Source: Penelope pileata (taxonomy: Eukaryota; Chordata; Aves; Galliformes; Cracidae). From it: a DNA stretch of 64,000 nt. Below are positions 47,901 through 62,900 of the stretch, piece after piece; within the stretch, counting starts at the first letter, position 1, and the number at the start of each line of letters is the position of its first letter. A program made the position numbers and the translations under genes. A model generated the notes under the pieces. It did no database searches and was not told where the DNA came from. It worked only from the letters and a program-made list of their open reading frames with translations. The DNA lies in the NCBI GenBank assembly GCA_013396635.1, contig WBMW01001574.1, positions 643,778 through 707,777 on the forward strand, given 5' to 3'.

Positions 47901-50900
47901 GAGCTTAAATAATATATTGATCAGTGGTACCACAAGATACTTCTACACAACAGCTGCTATTTCATTTTGTATTTTTATTACCTGTAAGGATATTGAATCA
48001 ATGTTATGCATCTTTGAAAGAAGTCAAGGCACAAATGGGAACCTCCAAGGGACTGGCCTGATCATATTCAGTGTAAGGGCTTAGTAGCAGAGGTCTAATT
48101 ACAGCATTACTCACTTCATGGATCTGCTCCTTCATTATTTTGATATCATTTTCACGTGATTCTATTTGCTTTTTAAATTGTTCTATTCTGTGATCCAGTA
48201 CAAACTTGAACTTTTCCAGTTCCTGATTTTTCTTTTTTAGGTCATATATATGCTTCTCCTGGGGGTAAAACAGGGACTTGAATCAGAACTAGCACTTTCA
48301 AACAGATTCTTAAGATGAGGTGCAAATATAGCAGAGTCAAAAACAGCAGTCACAAATCTAGTGGAAGCCTAGCCTTCAGTCACCCACCTCACACAGACTG
48401 GGAGGGAAGGGAGTGGGGAATAATGTAGAGATAATTCATAATCCTACAAATCCAGGAAGAGGAGATGAGAAACTCAACACCCTATACTTGAGTTCCCCAA
48501 GGAAAGCTTAAAACGCTGAGGAACACTGAGGTCCCAAACCAAAGACTGAAAGTCTTCAAGTTAAAGCTGAGCTTCCAGCTTCCAGGCATGTGATGTTAAC
48601 ACAACGCTACTAAAATAAATACTTGTATTGAATTAAGGGAGGGTGGCGATAATTTCAGCCAATTGTCCAGTTCCTCACCTTGTCCTGGATAGTGTTAGCT
48701 CTCTTTTCAATCTCTGTCTTCAGTGTCAAGATGTCCTTCTCCAGTGACTTAATTATGCCTTGCAGACTCCGCTGTTCCACTTTCATTTCCTCAATGTCAT
48801 TGTTTCGTTCCTTGAGCTCCTTCTGTAGGCTGCTCAACTAGATAGGCAAACAGACAAGAACTTAAAAGCTGTGTACCATTTAATCATCAGTCTCTAAGAT
48901 ACTTTAAAGCACATCTTCTTCTGAAATGTTCTGAAATATTCAATTGATATAAGAAGGGGCAACTGCTCTTGTACAAAACTCCAAATATTTACAGACTATA
49001 TCAACAGGTGTTGACATGTCGCTAAACATTCAATCCTTAGCAATAGGTTTCCATATGCAGGTGCAATTCTGTCACAGAATAAGAGATACCCTTTTATTTG
49101 TGACTCCTATTTCTCCCTTCAGTTGCAGATTTGATTCCTTTTCTTCTAGGAGCCGTTTCTCATACTTGATTTTGATATCTTGGATTTCTCGGTCTTCATC
49201 TTCTTCAATCTGTTTCTTAATTTCTTCATGTGCTTGAAGCTGCTGCCTCATGTCTTCCTCTGCCTGCAGTTAGGAAAAGCAAACATTAGAGAAGACAACA
49301 ACAGGAAACCAATAAAGAAGAGGATAATTCTTTATCTGTAACTGCATTTCTCCTGGGAGGGCCTATATTTAGTGGACTCTTCAACTTCAATTGCAGCAAT
49401 AGCATTTCAGCTAACAGCTTCTTCGGGGATTAAAATCACTTTAAAAACTGTTAAGACAAACACAAAAAATTCTTCTTAAATCTTGGATGCTTTACATTAA
49501 GAAGACTACAAAATAAAAAGTACCTGAAAACCTAGCCTAAATTAGCAAAATTGTCCTCACAACAGCAAACGCAAATGTAACGCTTCAGAAGACCTTTAGA
49601 ATTGCTGTTTCTGATGTGTTAAAGCTAATAAACTCTGTTTTGCATCAGTCTCTGCGTAGCTCTCTTCTCGCATTCTTTCCAGATTGGTGTTGCAACACAC
49701 AGATGCAAACAGTAACACTGGTGGAATTTATTGACACTAGATATACTAGCATCAGTTATCTGGCTGCCCTATCTGGCCAAGTCTTTGACCTTAACATGCA
49801 GGAGTTTCCTTTAAGTACTCAAGGTACTGCTTTTTGCTTCTCAGATTATGCAAGCAGGAACCTCAGAGACTTAGTGTCATTGGTGACTTCAATGAACAGG
49901 AGTTGATGTGTCATAGAATTCACCGGTTTTTAGAAATGTTACCTCTTCACTAGAACAAAGTGATTTAATCTTTCTCTACTCGCAGTAAGTGCATTATCTA
50001 ACCCACATTAATAAACAGAAATTAGTGGATCTAGGAAAAACAGAGGCAGAGCTGAGAATACTCAAGGATATTCTTCTCAGCAGGTTATTTAGTGAATGTA
50101 TGGAGCCCAGAAGAGTTGGTAACTCAGCTGGGGTTTTCCTCATTACTATTTCATCTGTTGACATATTTCCCCAAGGTTACAGGTGGATTAGGATTTGCAC
50201 GGAGGATGCCAACTTTCCTTCCTCTAGGGAACATTTCATCACAGTTGGAAATAAAAATAGTCAGTAATTCAAACTGCCAATCAAGCTTCATACCTCCTCC
50301 AACAGAAGAGATTTCTCATTAAGCTTTTCCTCATAATAATCTGTTAGCTCCTCCACAGCCCTGCTTTTGCTTTCCTGCAAATTGTGCAGTTGTTTCTCAT
50401 ATTCCTCCTGCATCCTCTGGGAGTTCACTTGCAGCTCCTCATATTTCTCATTTTCCGTTAAGAGTTTCTGATTACTGTCAGATTCTGGAAACAGGGAACA
50501 TATGGAACTGATAGAAAATAATATATAATAGAAAAGAGAGGTGTATGCTATCCTTCTACAGTTATCAATGTCTTATTTTCTACTGTCTTTTTGGCAGCTG
50601 GTTGCAATAAATCACAGTAGAAGCACCCCATCACTTTCTTCATCAAATACATAGGGGTTTTAGGCTCTGTGGCCATACAAAATTTTACATCAGAAAAACA
50701 TCTCTTCAGTTTCCTGCTCTTCCTTTTACTTTATCACTTCACTATTAATGTTTGTTCTAAACCTGTCATTCACCTTTCACAGTGGCTCATCTGAATATTC
50801 TATTGTATCCCTGAAGATTGCCAGCAGAAAAAAAAATGTAGCTTGAACAAGTCCAAAACCCATATAAAAATCTCCTAGTCGGCCATCACAGAAAATGAAT

Positions 50901-53900
50901 AATAGCCAGTCTAGGCATTCCCCTGAGAGTGCCAACCATAACAGAACTGTATAAGCACAGCTGCTACAGAGAATGAATAGGCAACGGCCTCTCTTGAGTG
51001 GACTTGATACTTGGTATTAATCTGCAGTATTTCTGTTTTATCTTGATTAAGAACCTGGGTCCAGGTATCTCCATGTTGTATGCTGCTTGTTGAACTGTAT
51101 GACATCACTGGTCTTGTACAGTGAGCCATAACTGAGGAAATTACTCATCTCAGAAACAGAACATCTAAGATAAAATGCCCATGTGCACATTCTCCTACAT
51201 GTGTGCAGTTCAGACAAACTTTTGGTCTGCACTACCTATATGACATACATGCACCTTTTCCTTGTACATTGCACTCTGATAATCCCTCCTCATCACATCA
51301 CTTCCAGTGCCCAAATTCTTTGTGTTCTTGCCCATGGTGAGGAACACATACACAATGGAATCTAATGCACTTCCTCCAGATTCTAATTACAAACACTTGT
51401 TTTAGTCTAACCTAGGTCTTGCATCTCCTTGGCATGTTTATTCATTAGCTCACGTAGCTGAAACTGGTGTTGCATCTCCTGATTTTCTTTCTCTGCCTGT
51501 AAAATCTGGGGCAAAAATAAAGAAAAAAATATTAACATGAAAATAGGTGAAGCAGTGTCTAAATTCGTTGTGTTCTTGCCCGTGGTGGGAAACATACAGA
51601 CAACAGAACTGTTTGAAATCTCTCACCAAAAAAAGCAGATGACACGCGTGAAGCTGAGTTTTCCCAGAGATCCATTATGACAAATCACAAAACTAAGGAA
51701 AGCTAAGGAAAAGTTGCAAATGGAGTTCATAAAATACAGGGAATTGCATAATCCTAATTTAATAAGAAAAGTTTGTGAGCTTCAAAAACCTCTTCCACTT
51801 CTTTGTGTGTGCCTGCTTGAGGAGAGTCTGTCATTCTGCAAATTGTTGTCCAGATATCAAAATTCAAGCTGCTTTCTGTCTCACTTGGAGCAACTTAGAT
51901 GTCCTAAAATACTGATATTTGCACAGAATGACATAAACCTGGGCAAAAGTGAGGTTTGAATGCCATTTGCTTTGAATTTTCTACTACAACTGCAAATTAT
52001 TTGATCTTCTAAAAAAGCATAAATAACTGGAAAAAAATGAGTGAGAAATTTCCCAGAAAACTTGGAGGGAACGGCCCCAGGTACAATTCTGGCTTTCTTC
52101 TCATAACAACTGTATGGATTTTGCATAAACAGAGATACTCCATTTGCCTAATGGACATGACAATTAGAAAAGCTAGCCCAAAACCTGCCTAAATTGTCAT
52201 TCTGTTTAATCTTAACACATACCAGCGCTCATATAGGAAGTACATTTGCTTGCAAGCCTATAATCAACAAGCCTGAAGAAATTTCAGTGTAGCTAAGATA
52301 ACTAAAACTCCAAAAAGACCTGAAGAAGTGCAGAAGAAAGTGAGCATAGGTAAAACACAGGTAGAGGAATGAATATACAAGTGAAAAGGTTTTCTTCTTA
52401 AAGGTCAAATTGTATAAAAATGAGAAAAAATAGAAAGGTTAAAACTCTGATTATTTAAATGCAAAAAACACAATGAGAAAAGCCAAAAAGCTTAAGGAAC
52501 AACTTGAAGAAAACATGAAAATCAGTTATTTAAAAAAAAAAAAAACAAAAAAACCCTCAGAAACCTGTCAGAACATTTGCAGAGCCAAAGGAGCACTTGA
52601 AAATGACAAGACCATAAAATAACAAAACTAATAAGTAACTTGGCAAGCTTTCACTCTGGAATCCTTCCTTATGTGGAGTCAAATTGAAATGCTGTTTGAA
52701 GGGACTGTGTACAACTCAACAGAATAAATGCTAACAAAACACCAGAGCAGGATAATATTCACTGTAAAGCTTGGAAAGAACAAAAGGATGACAGAATTGA
52801 ATCACGGGATATGGTATGTAACCTCTCACTTTGAGCCACCTGACTGACAGTGAAATTGCTATTGCATCGCCTGCATTCTAACTATAAACAGGGTCCAGAA
52901 ATATAGCAAATTACAGATCAACAGTGTGCTGTGTGCACTGGACAGATAGAATTAGTGGACACATAGATAAGACACTGAAAAATTATCATGGCTTTTGACT
53001 TTTGGGGAATTCCTCCTTCGTGACCACAGAGAAACCAATAAGTATGCGAACAGCAGAAATAGTATATAGATAGATATATATCAAAAAGCATATAAGACAA
53101 GGGACTGGGTGTTCTTAAAAATGCTGAGCAACCAAAGCATAAGGGAGATGGCAGTAAGAATAACAATTGGTGGAGGTGCAACTTGCATGTGATGGAGCTT
53201 TTAAGGCACAGTCCCGCTTCTCCTCAGGGGTGACAGAGCTTACTGATCCTTGGCCTCAGGCACAAGTTACTGCTGAAAACGCTGAAACTTTCCTCCCAGG
53301 CTACCTGGGAGAACTCTTGCTTCCCCTGAGTACTTATGAGATAGTTGGCTCAAAGGATAGTTTCATGCTTTACCAATATCAAGAACAGCTATTGGAAAGG
53401 AATGTTTCATTTTTCAGATGCCTTATGGCATTTATACATGTAAAACGCAAACCTGAATTTAACTCAAAAAGGGAAAGGGAAAGACTTGGTATTTGGTACA
53501 GCAGTATGAATCATACCTGGTGTTTGTTTTTAAGAGAGCTTATTTCCTGAGTGAAAGTCTCTTTTAAATCCTCTATTTTTTCATTATAGCTTATGTCCTT
53601 GAGACGTAACTGGTAATCATTTTCTATCTGTAGCTCTTGTACACGAATCTGCAGGTCTATCACTGCCCGACTCTGTTAGGACATGGATGAGAAGATACTT
53701 TTAGCACAGAGATTATTTGCCATCATCAACAGTTTGTAAAGGATGTTTTATCTACATGCACATGTTTACAAACAACATTCTTCGCAGAGAATTTTCAGCA
53801 AGACAGACCAAGAAATTCTAGAAGCAAATTTCCCCTGCTATTTTATAAAATGGTTTATAAAAACGCAGCTGGCTTCACCACACTGAAACTGCCTACAAGC

Positions 53901-56900
53901 AATTGGGGAAAATATTAGAGAAAAGTCAAAACTCTTTTCCACATTTGTTGCTCCTCCTACATTGCTGTTTGCGTATTAACACACAGCTACTTGCTGTAAC
54001 CTCTTCTTACGAAGAAAGTCATGCAAGTCCTCTTAGAGCAAGGGCAGTACAGGTGCAGCTTGTCACAAATGTCTTGCAAATGTAATTCATAAGCTGCAGA
54101 CTAGGAATCCTACGGTTCATATGCAGAGGTTGCTCCTCCTACCTTCTCTTCTATATCCGACCTCATGATCAACACCTCCTCAGCATATTCAAATTCCTGT
54201 TCCCATTTCATCATCTTTCCTTCCTTATCGTACACTTTCCAGATGAATATAGAGCCATCCTCTGAGGCAGTCAGCAAAAATAGGTCATCGTTTGTTATGG
54301 ACATCTTAGAAGGAAGAGATGGGAGAATGATATAGAGACAAGGAAGAACAGAGACTGTTTAATTTTATACCATATTTTGCTTCCCACCCACTTATTCTGT
54401 CATTTCTACCACGGATACTCAATGGGAAGGGAATGAATGTCCGGAAGAACATGGGAAGATACTGCATCCACTTCTGTTCTCTTAGCTGTAGGAAGATTTT
54501 TAAAGACCTGGAACAGACAAGACCTTCTAGGTAGTCGTAGCACAGATGGGCAATTCATATGACAATTTCAAAGGTTCCCTAGCCTTTTCTCTTTGAGAAG
54601 AAGTTTGAGACACAGATAGCTAAAAGTTTTCTTTTGAATCTGCAAATAAGCCCACCAAGAGGTATCTAGTAAAAACTGCTGCCATCTCCTCCAGACCTCC
54701 TGCGACTGTGTGGCCTGGCATAGAGCATCTGGGAGCTGACAGCTTGTGAGCGAGGTGAAAGTAGGGTTCTCGTAACTGAACTTCATAGCCTAATGTTGGA
54801 CTGTGCACCTCCAAGTCAAGGTGTTGTATTTGACAAAGATACTTAAAATGCCAAAATTAGGAATAGTTTTAAGAAGCCAGAACACATGGTTTCCCAAAGA
54901 AAGTGTCCTGAAATATTTCATGGTTGGAGGCTCCACTCACCGTATCCCCACCTTTCACATGTTCTTCAGTAGCCTTTTAGAAATACACTGTAATTAGCAG
55001 ACCAGTATTGCAATCTTTTCTGTTTACCCTGGCAGCAAGTTCCTTAATACATTTGTACCGTTCCTCCTCCCATTGTCACAACAGATATTCAAGCCTGCAA
55101 AGCTTTATCTTCCTCTTTCCAGAAAGAGCTATATGAAAGTTCTCCATCAGGAATGTGCCATGTTATGTGTCCTGGTGAAAGTCGCTGAGGGCTGCTTCAT
55201 GACTTAATCTTTTACTTTTTTTTTAAGCCAAGACCTGCTTATCCAGTAATGCCTATTTCTGAACACAGGACTTCTGTGAGTGCTCTAATCTTCACTCTCC
55301 ACATGCAGGCTCAACCTTAGTTTTAACATATTATGCTATGAAATGGGAAGGAGAATCAGTGTTAAATAAGATGTGTACAATTGGCATGGCAAGGAAAAAA
55401 AGTATTCCATGTTACCTTTGTAACAGCACCTGCATGGGCTTGATACTCATTGAAATCTTTGCTCAAAGGTAATGGGTACTTCATAGATCGAACTGTCCCC
55501 AGAGATGTACCAACAAATACCATGTTCCCTGAACAAGAAACAGTTACTGCAGTATAAACAACATCAAAAGCAGGAACTTCGTGTTGGATCTAAAAAAACC
55601 CAAACCACAAAGAAAAACACCATGTTACATTAAGATCTCCAAAGCTATTTAATTACTTATTGCATGAGTAATTGTCATGTCGCTGCCTGCAGCAAATAAA
55701 GCAGTTAAAAGAATCCACACACTTCTAGGAGTACAGCCATTAATGACAGTATTAAGCTTTATGTGTGTGCACTCTTAAAATTTTAAGCCAGATTCCACAA
55801 GCCAATCTCTTCTGAAAAATGAAATTCTTATCACATACAATTTAGCATTATTCTGGACAAAAAAAAAGGGAAAAAAAAAAAAAGCATGTAGCCCACAGAA
55901 GTAGATTCAATAGGGGAACTCATACTTTAGCAAACACAATACAAATACAATATTGTAAAATTAGTTTGTTTGCTGGATTAGAAGATTTCTAGGTAAATCT
56001 AAGTAAAACTAGAAAGATATAAAGCTACAACAAAACCCCAAGTTTCATAGTAAAGGACATAGGAACACAAGAAAAGTGTCAGCAAATACTTCAGCTATCA
56101 AAAAACACTGATTTCTACTTTCCAAATGGATGATAAGAAAACCAAAGCACTAGCATCCTCCCTAAAGAATTTAGCGAAATCCCACAGCATGTTAGCTCAC
56201 CAAAGAATCTGAGATTTCTTTGAGAGTTTGGTCTGATCCAACAGCAAAGATGATTCTGGAATCAGAAGACAGGGTAATACTGCTGTAGATGCAGGACGTG
56301 AGCACACACTCCACCTCCCTTTTACCTGACGATAAGTTCCACTCATACACAGCACCATCTGTGTCACAGGAGACACATTTTGAATCATCTGCACTCCATT
56401 TAACTGCACGTATCTGGCAAAAGCAAAACACATGAAGGAGCCCAATGTGCAAGTTATTTTACTGGTAAATACATGACAACTTTGGAATTGCATTTTTAAG
56501 TTTACTTAAAATAACCTAGATGTTTTTCAGCTAATACCATTTCAGCATTAAAATGTAATCAATATGAATTACCTTCTGACCGTGCTGACAGAAAAGTTCA
56601 TTTCAATAACAAGCCGTTCAATTTTTTTCATATATTATTATTGGAATATTTTCCTAGTTCAGCTATCTGCAAATCATTCCCCTTCAACTTAAGAACAGAC
56701 CCTTTTAGATACATGTAGTGTGCACACACTAAGTAGGAAAGCTGACTTTTGTAATTGTAGTTCTAATTTTTGGGTCTATTTCTGATTGAGGATTGTACTT
56801 AACCTTTTCAAAATGCATCTCATGAATTAGCTCATACCTTAATGAGTTGTACTGTATAGGATTTATTTACTAACCTTCCCGCTATGTCCTTTCAAATTAT

Positions 56901-59900
56901 TAGTATTCTCAAAGGTGGTGCTGGAATAAATTTGAATCACATTTCCATTAACTGCAGCAAAAAGATGGCCTCCATTACTGAATGAGCACTACAAAAAGAA
57001 AACAACCCATTACTGTAGATGCAGCGGATATGAAAATTCATGCCCTGAATTCCAATGACATCATCTAATAACTGAATGCTACACAAGAAGAAAACTCCAT
57101 GACATAATCAGCCTCTTACCACTTTCTTGATAGTTGCTTTCCCCTGTAAAATTCAGTCCTCTATTTCTGAACAAACAACTCCTTCAATGGTTCCCAGGCC
57201 CACAGTTATGTATCAGTCTCTGGGCTCATTTTCCAATAGTCAGAAATATTTCCTCTCTGCTTTTATATTCTAAATCCTGCTACAATCTATTGGACAGGAT
57301 GCTATCTTCTGTCATGTTCTATACCACTCTGCCCCCTATAACCTCCCAGTTTAATTCTTGCATCATTCCTTACCTCTTTACACTCTTTTACAGGAAAGTC
57401 CTTGAAAACATGCATGTCCTTGTATAGTAGACTTATAAATCGTAGTTTGTCAGAAAACCCAACCAAACAGAAAAGGCCAGTGGGGTGAAGTGCTACTGTG
57501 TATGCTTCCTCCCAAAATTCCTTATACAGCTCCAAAGTGCTGAAAGAGAAAACCACTGTGCAGCATGGTACAGTACAAATTTCCTAAACACACCTGACAA
57601 GACAACACCTGGACCAACAGAGACAATCTGACTCTGCTTTATCCTTGGGGAAACCTGTTGTCATTCAGTTAAGTAATGATCACACAGATGCTACAGGAAC
57701 AAGAGCAAATCTGAACTTTCTGGTTAACAGAGAAGGTGCAGGAGCAAATCCTTTCTTACTGTAATATAAAAAAGAAGGTAGATTAACCTCTGACTGGAAA
57801 CCTACACAAAATATGTTTTAAGATTTGTTATTCTCCCCTACCCCCTCCATGGAGCCTTAAAAGCTGGACTCATTTTACTCGCGAGCTGTGGCCATGAAGC
57901 AAGAGATGGGGAAACAGCATCTTAAGACAAATCTGAAGGAAATATTCCTGAAGATTCTTTTTCCAAAACACATGACAAGTTTAATACTTTGGCTAACAGA
58001 AGAGGCTTTGGATTCTATTAGCACTGTTTTTTAAACGCACTGCATATCCATACTGCCCAAATCATGTCAGTAAGACTATTCGTAACCCACACCACAGCAG
58101 AATTTTACAGGAAGAGCACTGTCATTCATATGAGATTGATGCTGCTGACTGCTAAAACAATATACAAAAAAGCAGGAGGTAATAACAAAAACAACTCTTT
58201 ACTTTGTCTTGTAATTCCAGACACGAACAGATCTGTCCAGGGAACAAGTAGCAACAATGGGTCTCCGAATACAGATGTCCAGACCCGTGATTGTAGCTGA
58301 ATGTAATGGGAAATGTAGATATTCAAAACGACTTGATTCCTCCTGAGAAAAAATGACAACATTACAAAATAGCAAATATTTCACTGCAGGCAGTAAATCA
58401 GGTAAGAAATCTATCATAGTTCTTTGTGTACAGTTGCCGCTTAATCCTGTCACTGCACCAGTCTGAACATAGTCCTTGAATCATAACAGTGCTAGAATAA
58501 TTTTAACTTTATAATTAATACTCAGGAAAAGTGATGCAAGGAATCTGTAAGCACCATAGTTCTCATACACTACTAAGAGTAGAACATAATCGTAGGTGTC
58601 CATACAAACACAAGTTAGATCAATAAATAAAATTGGACCTGTAAGAACTCAGTTAAGACCTTGTGGTCAGACAGATATTTAAAAATAATGAAGTGCTGAA
58701 TGATAAGCAAATTAATCAGGATGTTCACCTATTACATGCTGGATATGAAGCACTGAAAAAGTTTTAGGATGTATGCAGAAAAATGTCCCATAACTGCAAA
58801 ACCCTTTCCTGTAAAATCTTATAGTATTACTGTATACAGGTTAGTTATTTAACTTCATAAAAGTCAATTCCATTATATGTTCATCTTCTGTCCTCGTATT
58901 ATTTAATTCCTTCAAAGGAGAGAATGTGTTTCATTATGTTTGTCCTTCACAAAAGGGTTTCACTTCTAACTAGAACCTTAGCAACTATTATTTTAGAGTA
59001 ATGAGAAATTCCCAAGGCTGCTTCAGCTTTACCATTACATTAAATTTTCTGCATATTACAGTGCAGCATAAACTACCCCAATTACATTAACAATCCCTCC
59101 ATTAAAAGCCTTACTTAAATGGTCCAACAGTGACACACACACTTAAATGGTCTTAATAGTGTCCTCTATCACTCTACTGAACAGCATCAGGTATGCATAT
59201 AGAGACATGCTTCCACAAGGAGCTACTGAAATATGGAAATATGGCCCTCAGAGAAGCACACGGAGCACTTCATACATGAGGTTTAAGGGTTCAGATCCCA
59301 GCTAAGAGATTTCATGAGAACACATCACAGAAAGTGGCACTGTGCCATTACAACACACGCATTACTGGATGTTAGTTGTGGAATGTGAGAAGATTGTACT
59401 CACCTTCAAAAATTCTGTGGAGGGCAGGGTAAACATGTAAAGCTGATTTTTATTTGTGCTAACGGCCATTGCTTTCTCAGAGGGGCTGAAGCATATACAG
59501 AGAATCTCCTGTCCGCCTGACCGCTTTGGCACAGTGGTGAACAGGTCCTGAGGAAGCTGCACAAGAAATGCATCCCATGGGTATTCCAGGTCTCCATGTT
59601 CTAGTAGGAGGTTCGTGTGCACGCACACACACACTTTTGGTGTAATGCCACCTTAGTAAGACTACATGCAATATCAACAAGAAAACTTGAATAGCAAATA
59701 GCATGTAAGTACTGCCAGGCAGAGAATAGCCATCAGGTTAACCTAATTGTACCTTTAACAATAAAGCTGAAAAAAGCATCAGAGGATATGTCAGCAGTGA
59801 TCTTAACTACTGAATTAAACACAAAACAAATTGGTATCAAAAAGACATTAAGCAAAAAAACTGCCTGAAAACTGTGATCTCAGAATAGCAATTATTTGCA

Positions 59901-62900
59901 GTGTGTCATTCAGTTTGGTAACACTTTCATTACTGGCATCCTATTTGTAGGCCACATGGGCTACATCTCCACCAAAGATTCACGAACTCCTCCTCTTCTA
60001 GACCTGGGCTCACGAGTCCAGTCAGCGAGTGGATTCCAATCCATGCCTTTCAAATCCATGCTCTCAAATCCATGACTTGGAGGCAGGAGCATACAAACCA
60101 CACCTACGATACATGCCTGGCAGCAAATCTCTGTTCTTGTAGATTTGACGAAGGCAGTAAGGAATATTGTAAAGTATTGTGGAAGGCAGTAAGCTGCCTG
60201 GCGGTAGAACACTGTTATAAGAGATTTAAATTTCCATTGTCAAAGATTTGGAAGTTGATGAACATTTACTAAGTATCCACAGGAAAAAGGGATTTTGATC
60301 CCCTTATCTAACTTCTACGATCTCACGTATAGGGAAGATCTGACCTTTCAGGCCCAGAATATCAAGGCTTGACCAGATCATCAGAGTAAAATGTCCTTAT
60401 CCTGACACCACAGTAAGTCAATGCGCACAGCTCCCTATAGAACAGATAGAAATCTTAATAGATTACTTGAGTGCATATGTGTTGCTAAAGCTATTATAAA
60501 TATCTGAAAGGAAAAATGCTTTGCCTTGGGAAAAAATACAATCAGCCTAGTTTTTCATAACTGTTGTAGACTACTTCTTACCTCTAAAGCCTCTATAAAT
60601 ACAAGTTTCTTAAAGGTTTCCTGAAGTTTAGCGACCTCAAAGCATATTTCACATATAGGAACACGCAGAGCTACCTTGCAAAAGGTCATCTGTCACTGAC
60701 TTTCAGTGTGAGCTCTGGCAAATCTCTTCCTTTTTACATCACAAGTATGCTTGCAAATTCTGCTAAGAATTATTATTAATCACTGAATCAGAAGCAACCC
60801 TCCTGCCCACCAAAACAGACCGCTGCTGTGTAATTGCTTGCAAAAGCTTTTACTCCCTACCCAGACTTCTTGACTCTCCTCATAGACTTCCTTGTTGTTG
60901 GTCTTCTCAAACAGAAGAACAACTCCTGGGCTAGATGAACATGCAAAACCTTTGGAATAAGCTGCAACTGCAGATATTTGAGGCAAAGCATCCTGTAGTG
61001 AATCACTGTCTTCAGAGGCCGGTTTACAAGAGACATCAGAACAACTGCAAGGAGGAAACACATAAAGTCAAGAATAAGAAGGACAAATTAAAATGTTTAT
61101 AATCAGCAGCAAAAATATTATAACCCATTCATAAACTGGACAAGAAGGAATTCCTTTTTGCAAGACCAGCAACTAATCTTCATGCACAAATATGAACCTA
61201 CTAGTAACAGTATTTAGCAAAGATTTACCTCTCATACACTTTTGCTCTTGCACCTTCTTCGAGTTCCTTGGGTGGGTTTCTGTACTCCAGACTTTTCTGC
61301 CAGAGCAGCTCTCCAGTTTCAAACAGAACAAGTTTGCCTGTGTCAGTGCCACATATAATTTCTTCCCCAGACAGCCAGGCATGGCACAAGAAGTTTTGCG
61401 GTTCTCCCTTTTGTAAATTCATCTGCTTCAAAGTTCCTTCACTGAATTTAAAAAGTTTAAAAAAGCCATTTCCAGTGATACAAACCTGTGCATTGTCTTG
61501 AGGATTAAAGCTCACCTATGGAACAAAAGAGAGAAATCGTGAATTGTCACACAACTATGTTCACTTTCAGAAAAAAAAACGTGCAAGCGTTATACCTGTT
61601 CTAGAGAGGTATCAGATACAGGAAAACAAATGAGGGAAAAAGGTTCACAGAAACATACAAGAGACTAAGAAATAACCATCGTAACTACATATTGCAGTTT
61701 TCCGCCTTTCAGAACTGTGCATATCAATTTGACACATGATGTGATGGATACATTAATTCTATTAAACTAAGAAGCCAAAAAATAATATTGAAGAGGAAGT
61801 TGTCTCTGCCATTCAGGATCAAGCAAGGCAAAAATATATCTTTGCTGCTGATTACCAAGTTTTTCAGGTAAACAGCTACCTGAAAAGTGAGATCATCCAT
61901 TCTTCAAGGTCAGGAAGGCTTTCTGTATTTCAGGAGAGGCAAACCTTACTCATCATGCATTTTAATTTGCATAACTGGGTGTGTAGTGGTGAAACCAGTG
62001 GACTGATCACCTCAATGCCCAACATGAAGGACAGTAGTTAGACCTGGCTTTTCATGCTTAATGGCACTTTAGGCTGCACTTGTCTTCACAGTCGCTCTCC
62101 CCTCTCCAGGAACTGAGCTCATGAAGCTGGTAGTTCACTCCACCTCTGCATGTAGCTGTACCCCAGAAAAAAATGTCAGCTAGGGTCCAGTCAACTCATG
62201 TAATGAAAGTCTCTTGCCTCCCTGCAAGAAAGATGCTATAAAAGGAACTCTGAGCAGGAGGGAGGAATTGTGTGAGTGCCACCAGCCCACTTCCAGCCAC
62301 CCCTTCTGGGATACCCCTCTGACCTGGGCATAGATCAGACTGCAGGAAGAGAAAGGCACACAAGCATGCTGAGAGTTCCAAGATGCATGTTAAGCCTACA
62401 CAGAGCAGCTGATATGTTCCATGAGTGTTTCTGCAGGGACACAATGGCACATTGCTCATGCACTGGCCAATGGTACTGGCCACATACTGTAGCTCTCATG
62501 TGATGTAAGAACACGAGAACGTCCATAAGAAGTCAAAGCAAAACATCATTTAGCTGTGTCCTAGTGCTGAGAAAGGCAAACAGCAGATTCCAAGTGAGGC
62601 AACAGAAACTGTATATAAACTACAGTGCAGAGCTCTTTCCTCCCTCCCTTGCCCTGGACAGATGCCACGTCATCACAGGAAAACATCCTCTGCACATATC
62701 CTTCAGACTGAAATCTTTCAGGGTGATAACATTCCCATGTGTTATAGTGCAACATTTAAGGGACTGCTGATCTGATTCTTCCAGGTGGTTTGTTTATAAC
62801 AAATCTCCTTCAGCACCTCAACTCCATAGTGCTAACCTATAGCATTCAGGAAACATAAAACCACAGAGTGAGTTGGTGTGGAAGGGGCCTCTGGCTGCAA

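Noticed and set aside
49616..49906. 96-aa plus-strand open frame in a CFAP57 intron
   Set aside because: No recognisable domain, AT-rich region, opposite strand to the host gene; no reason to call it a gene.
53167..53550. 127-aa plus-strand open frame overlapping CFAP57 exon 11
   Set aside because: Antisense to a supported coiled-coil exon and with no similarity to a known family.
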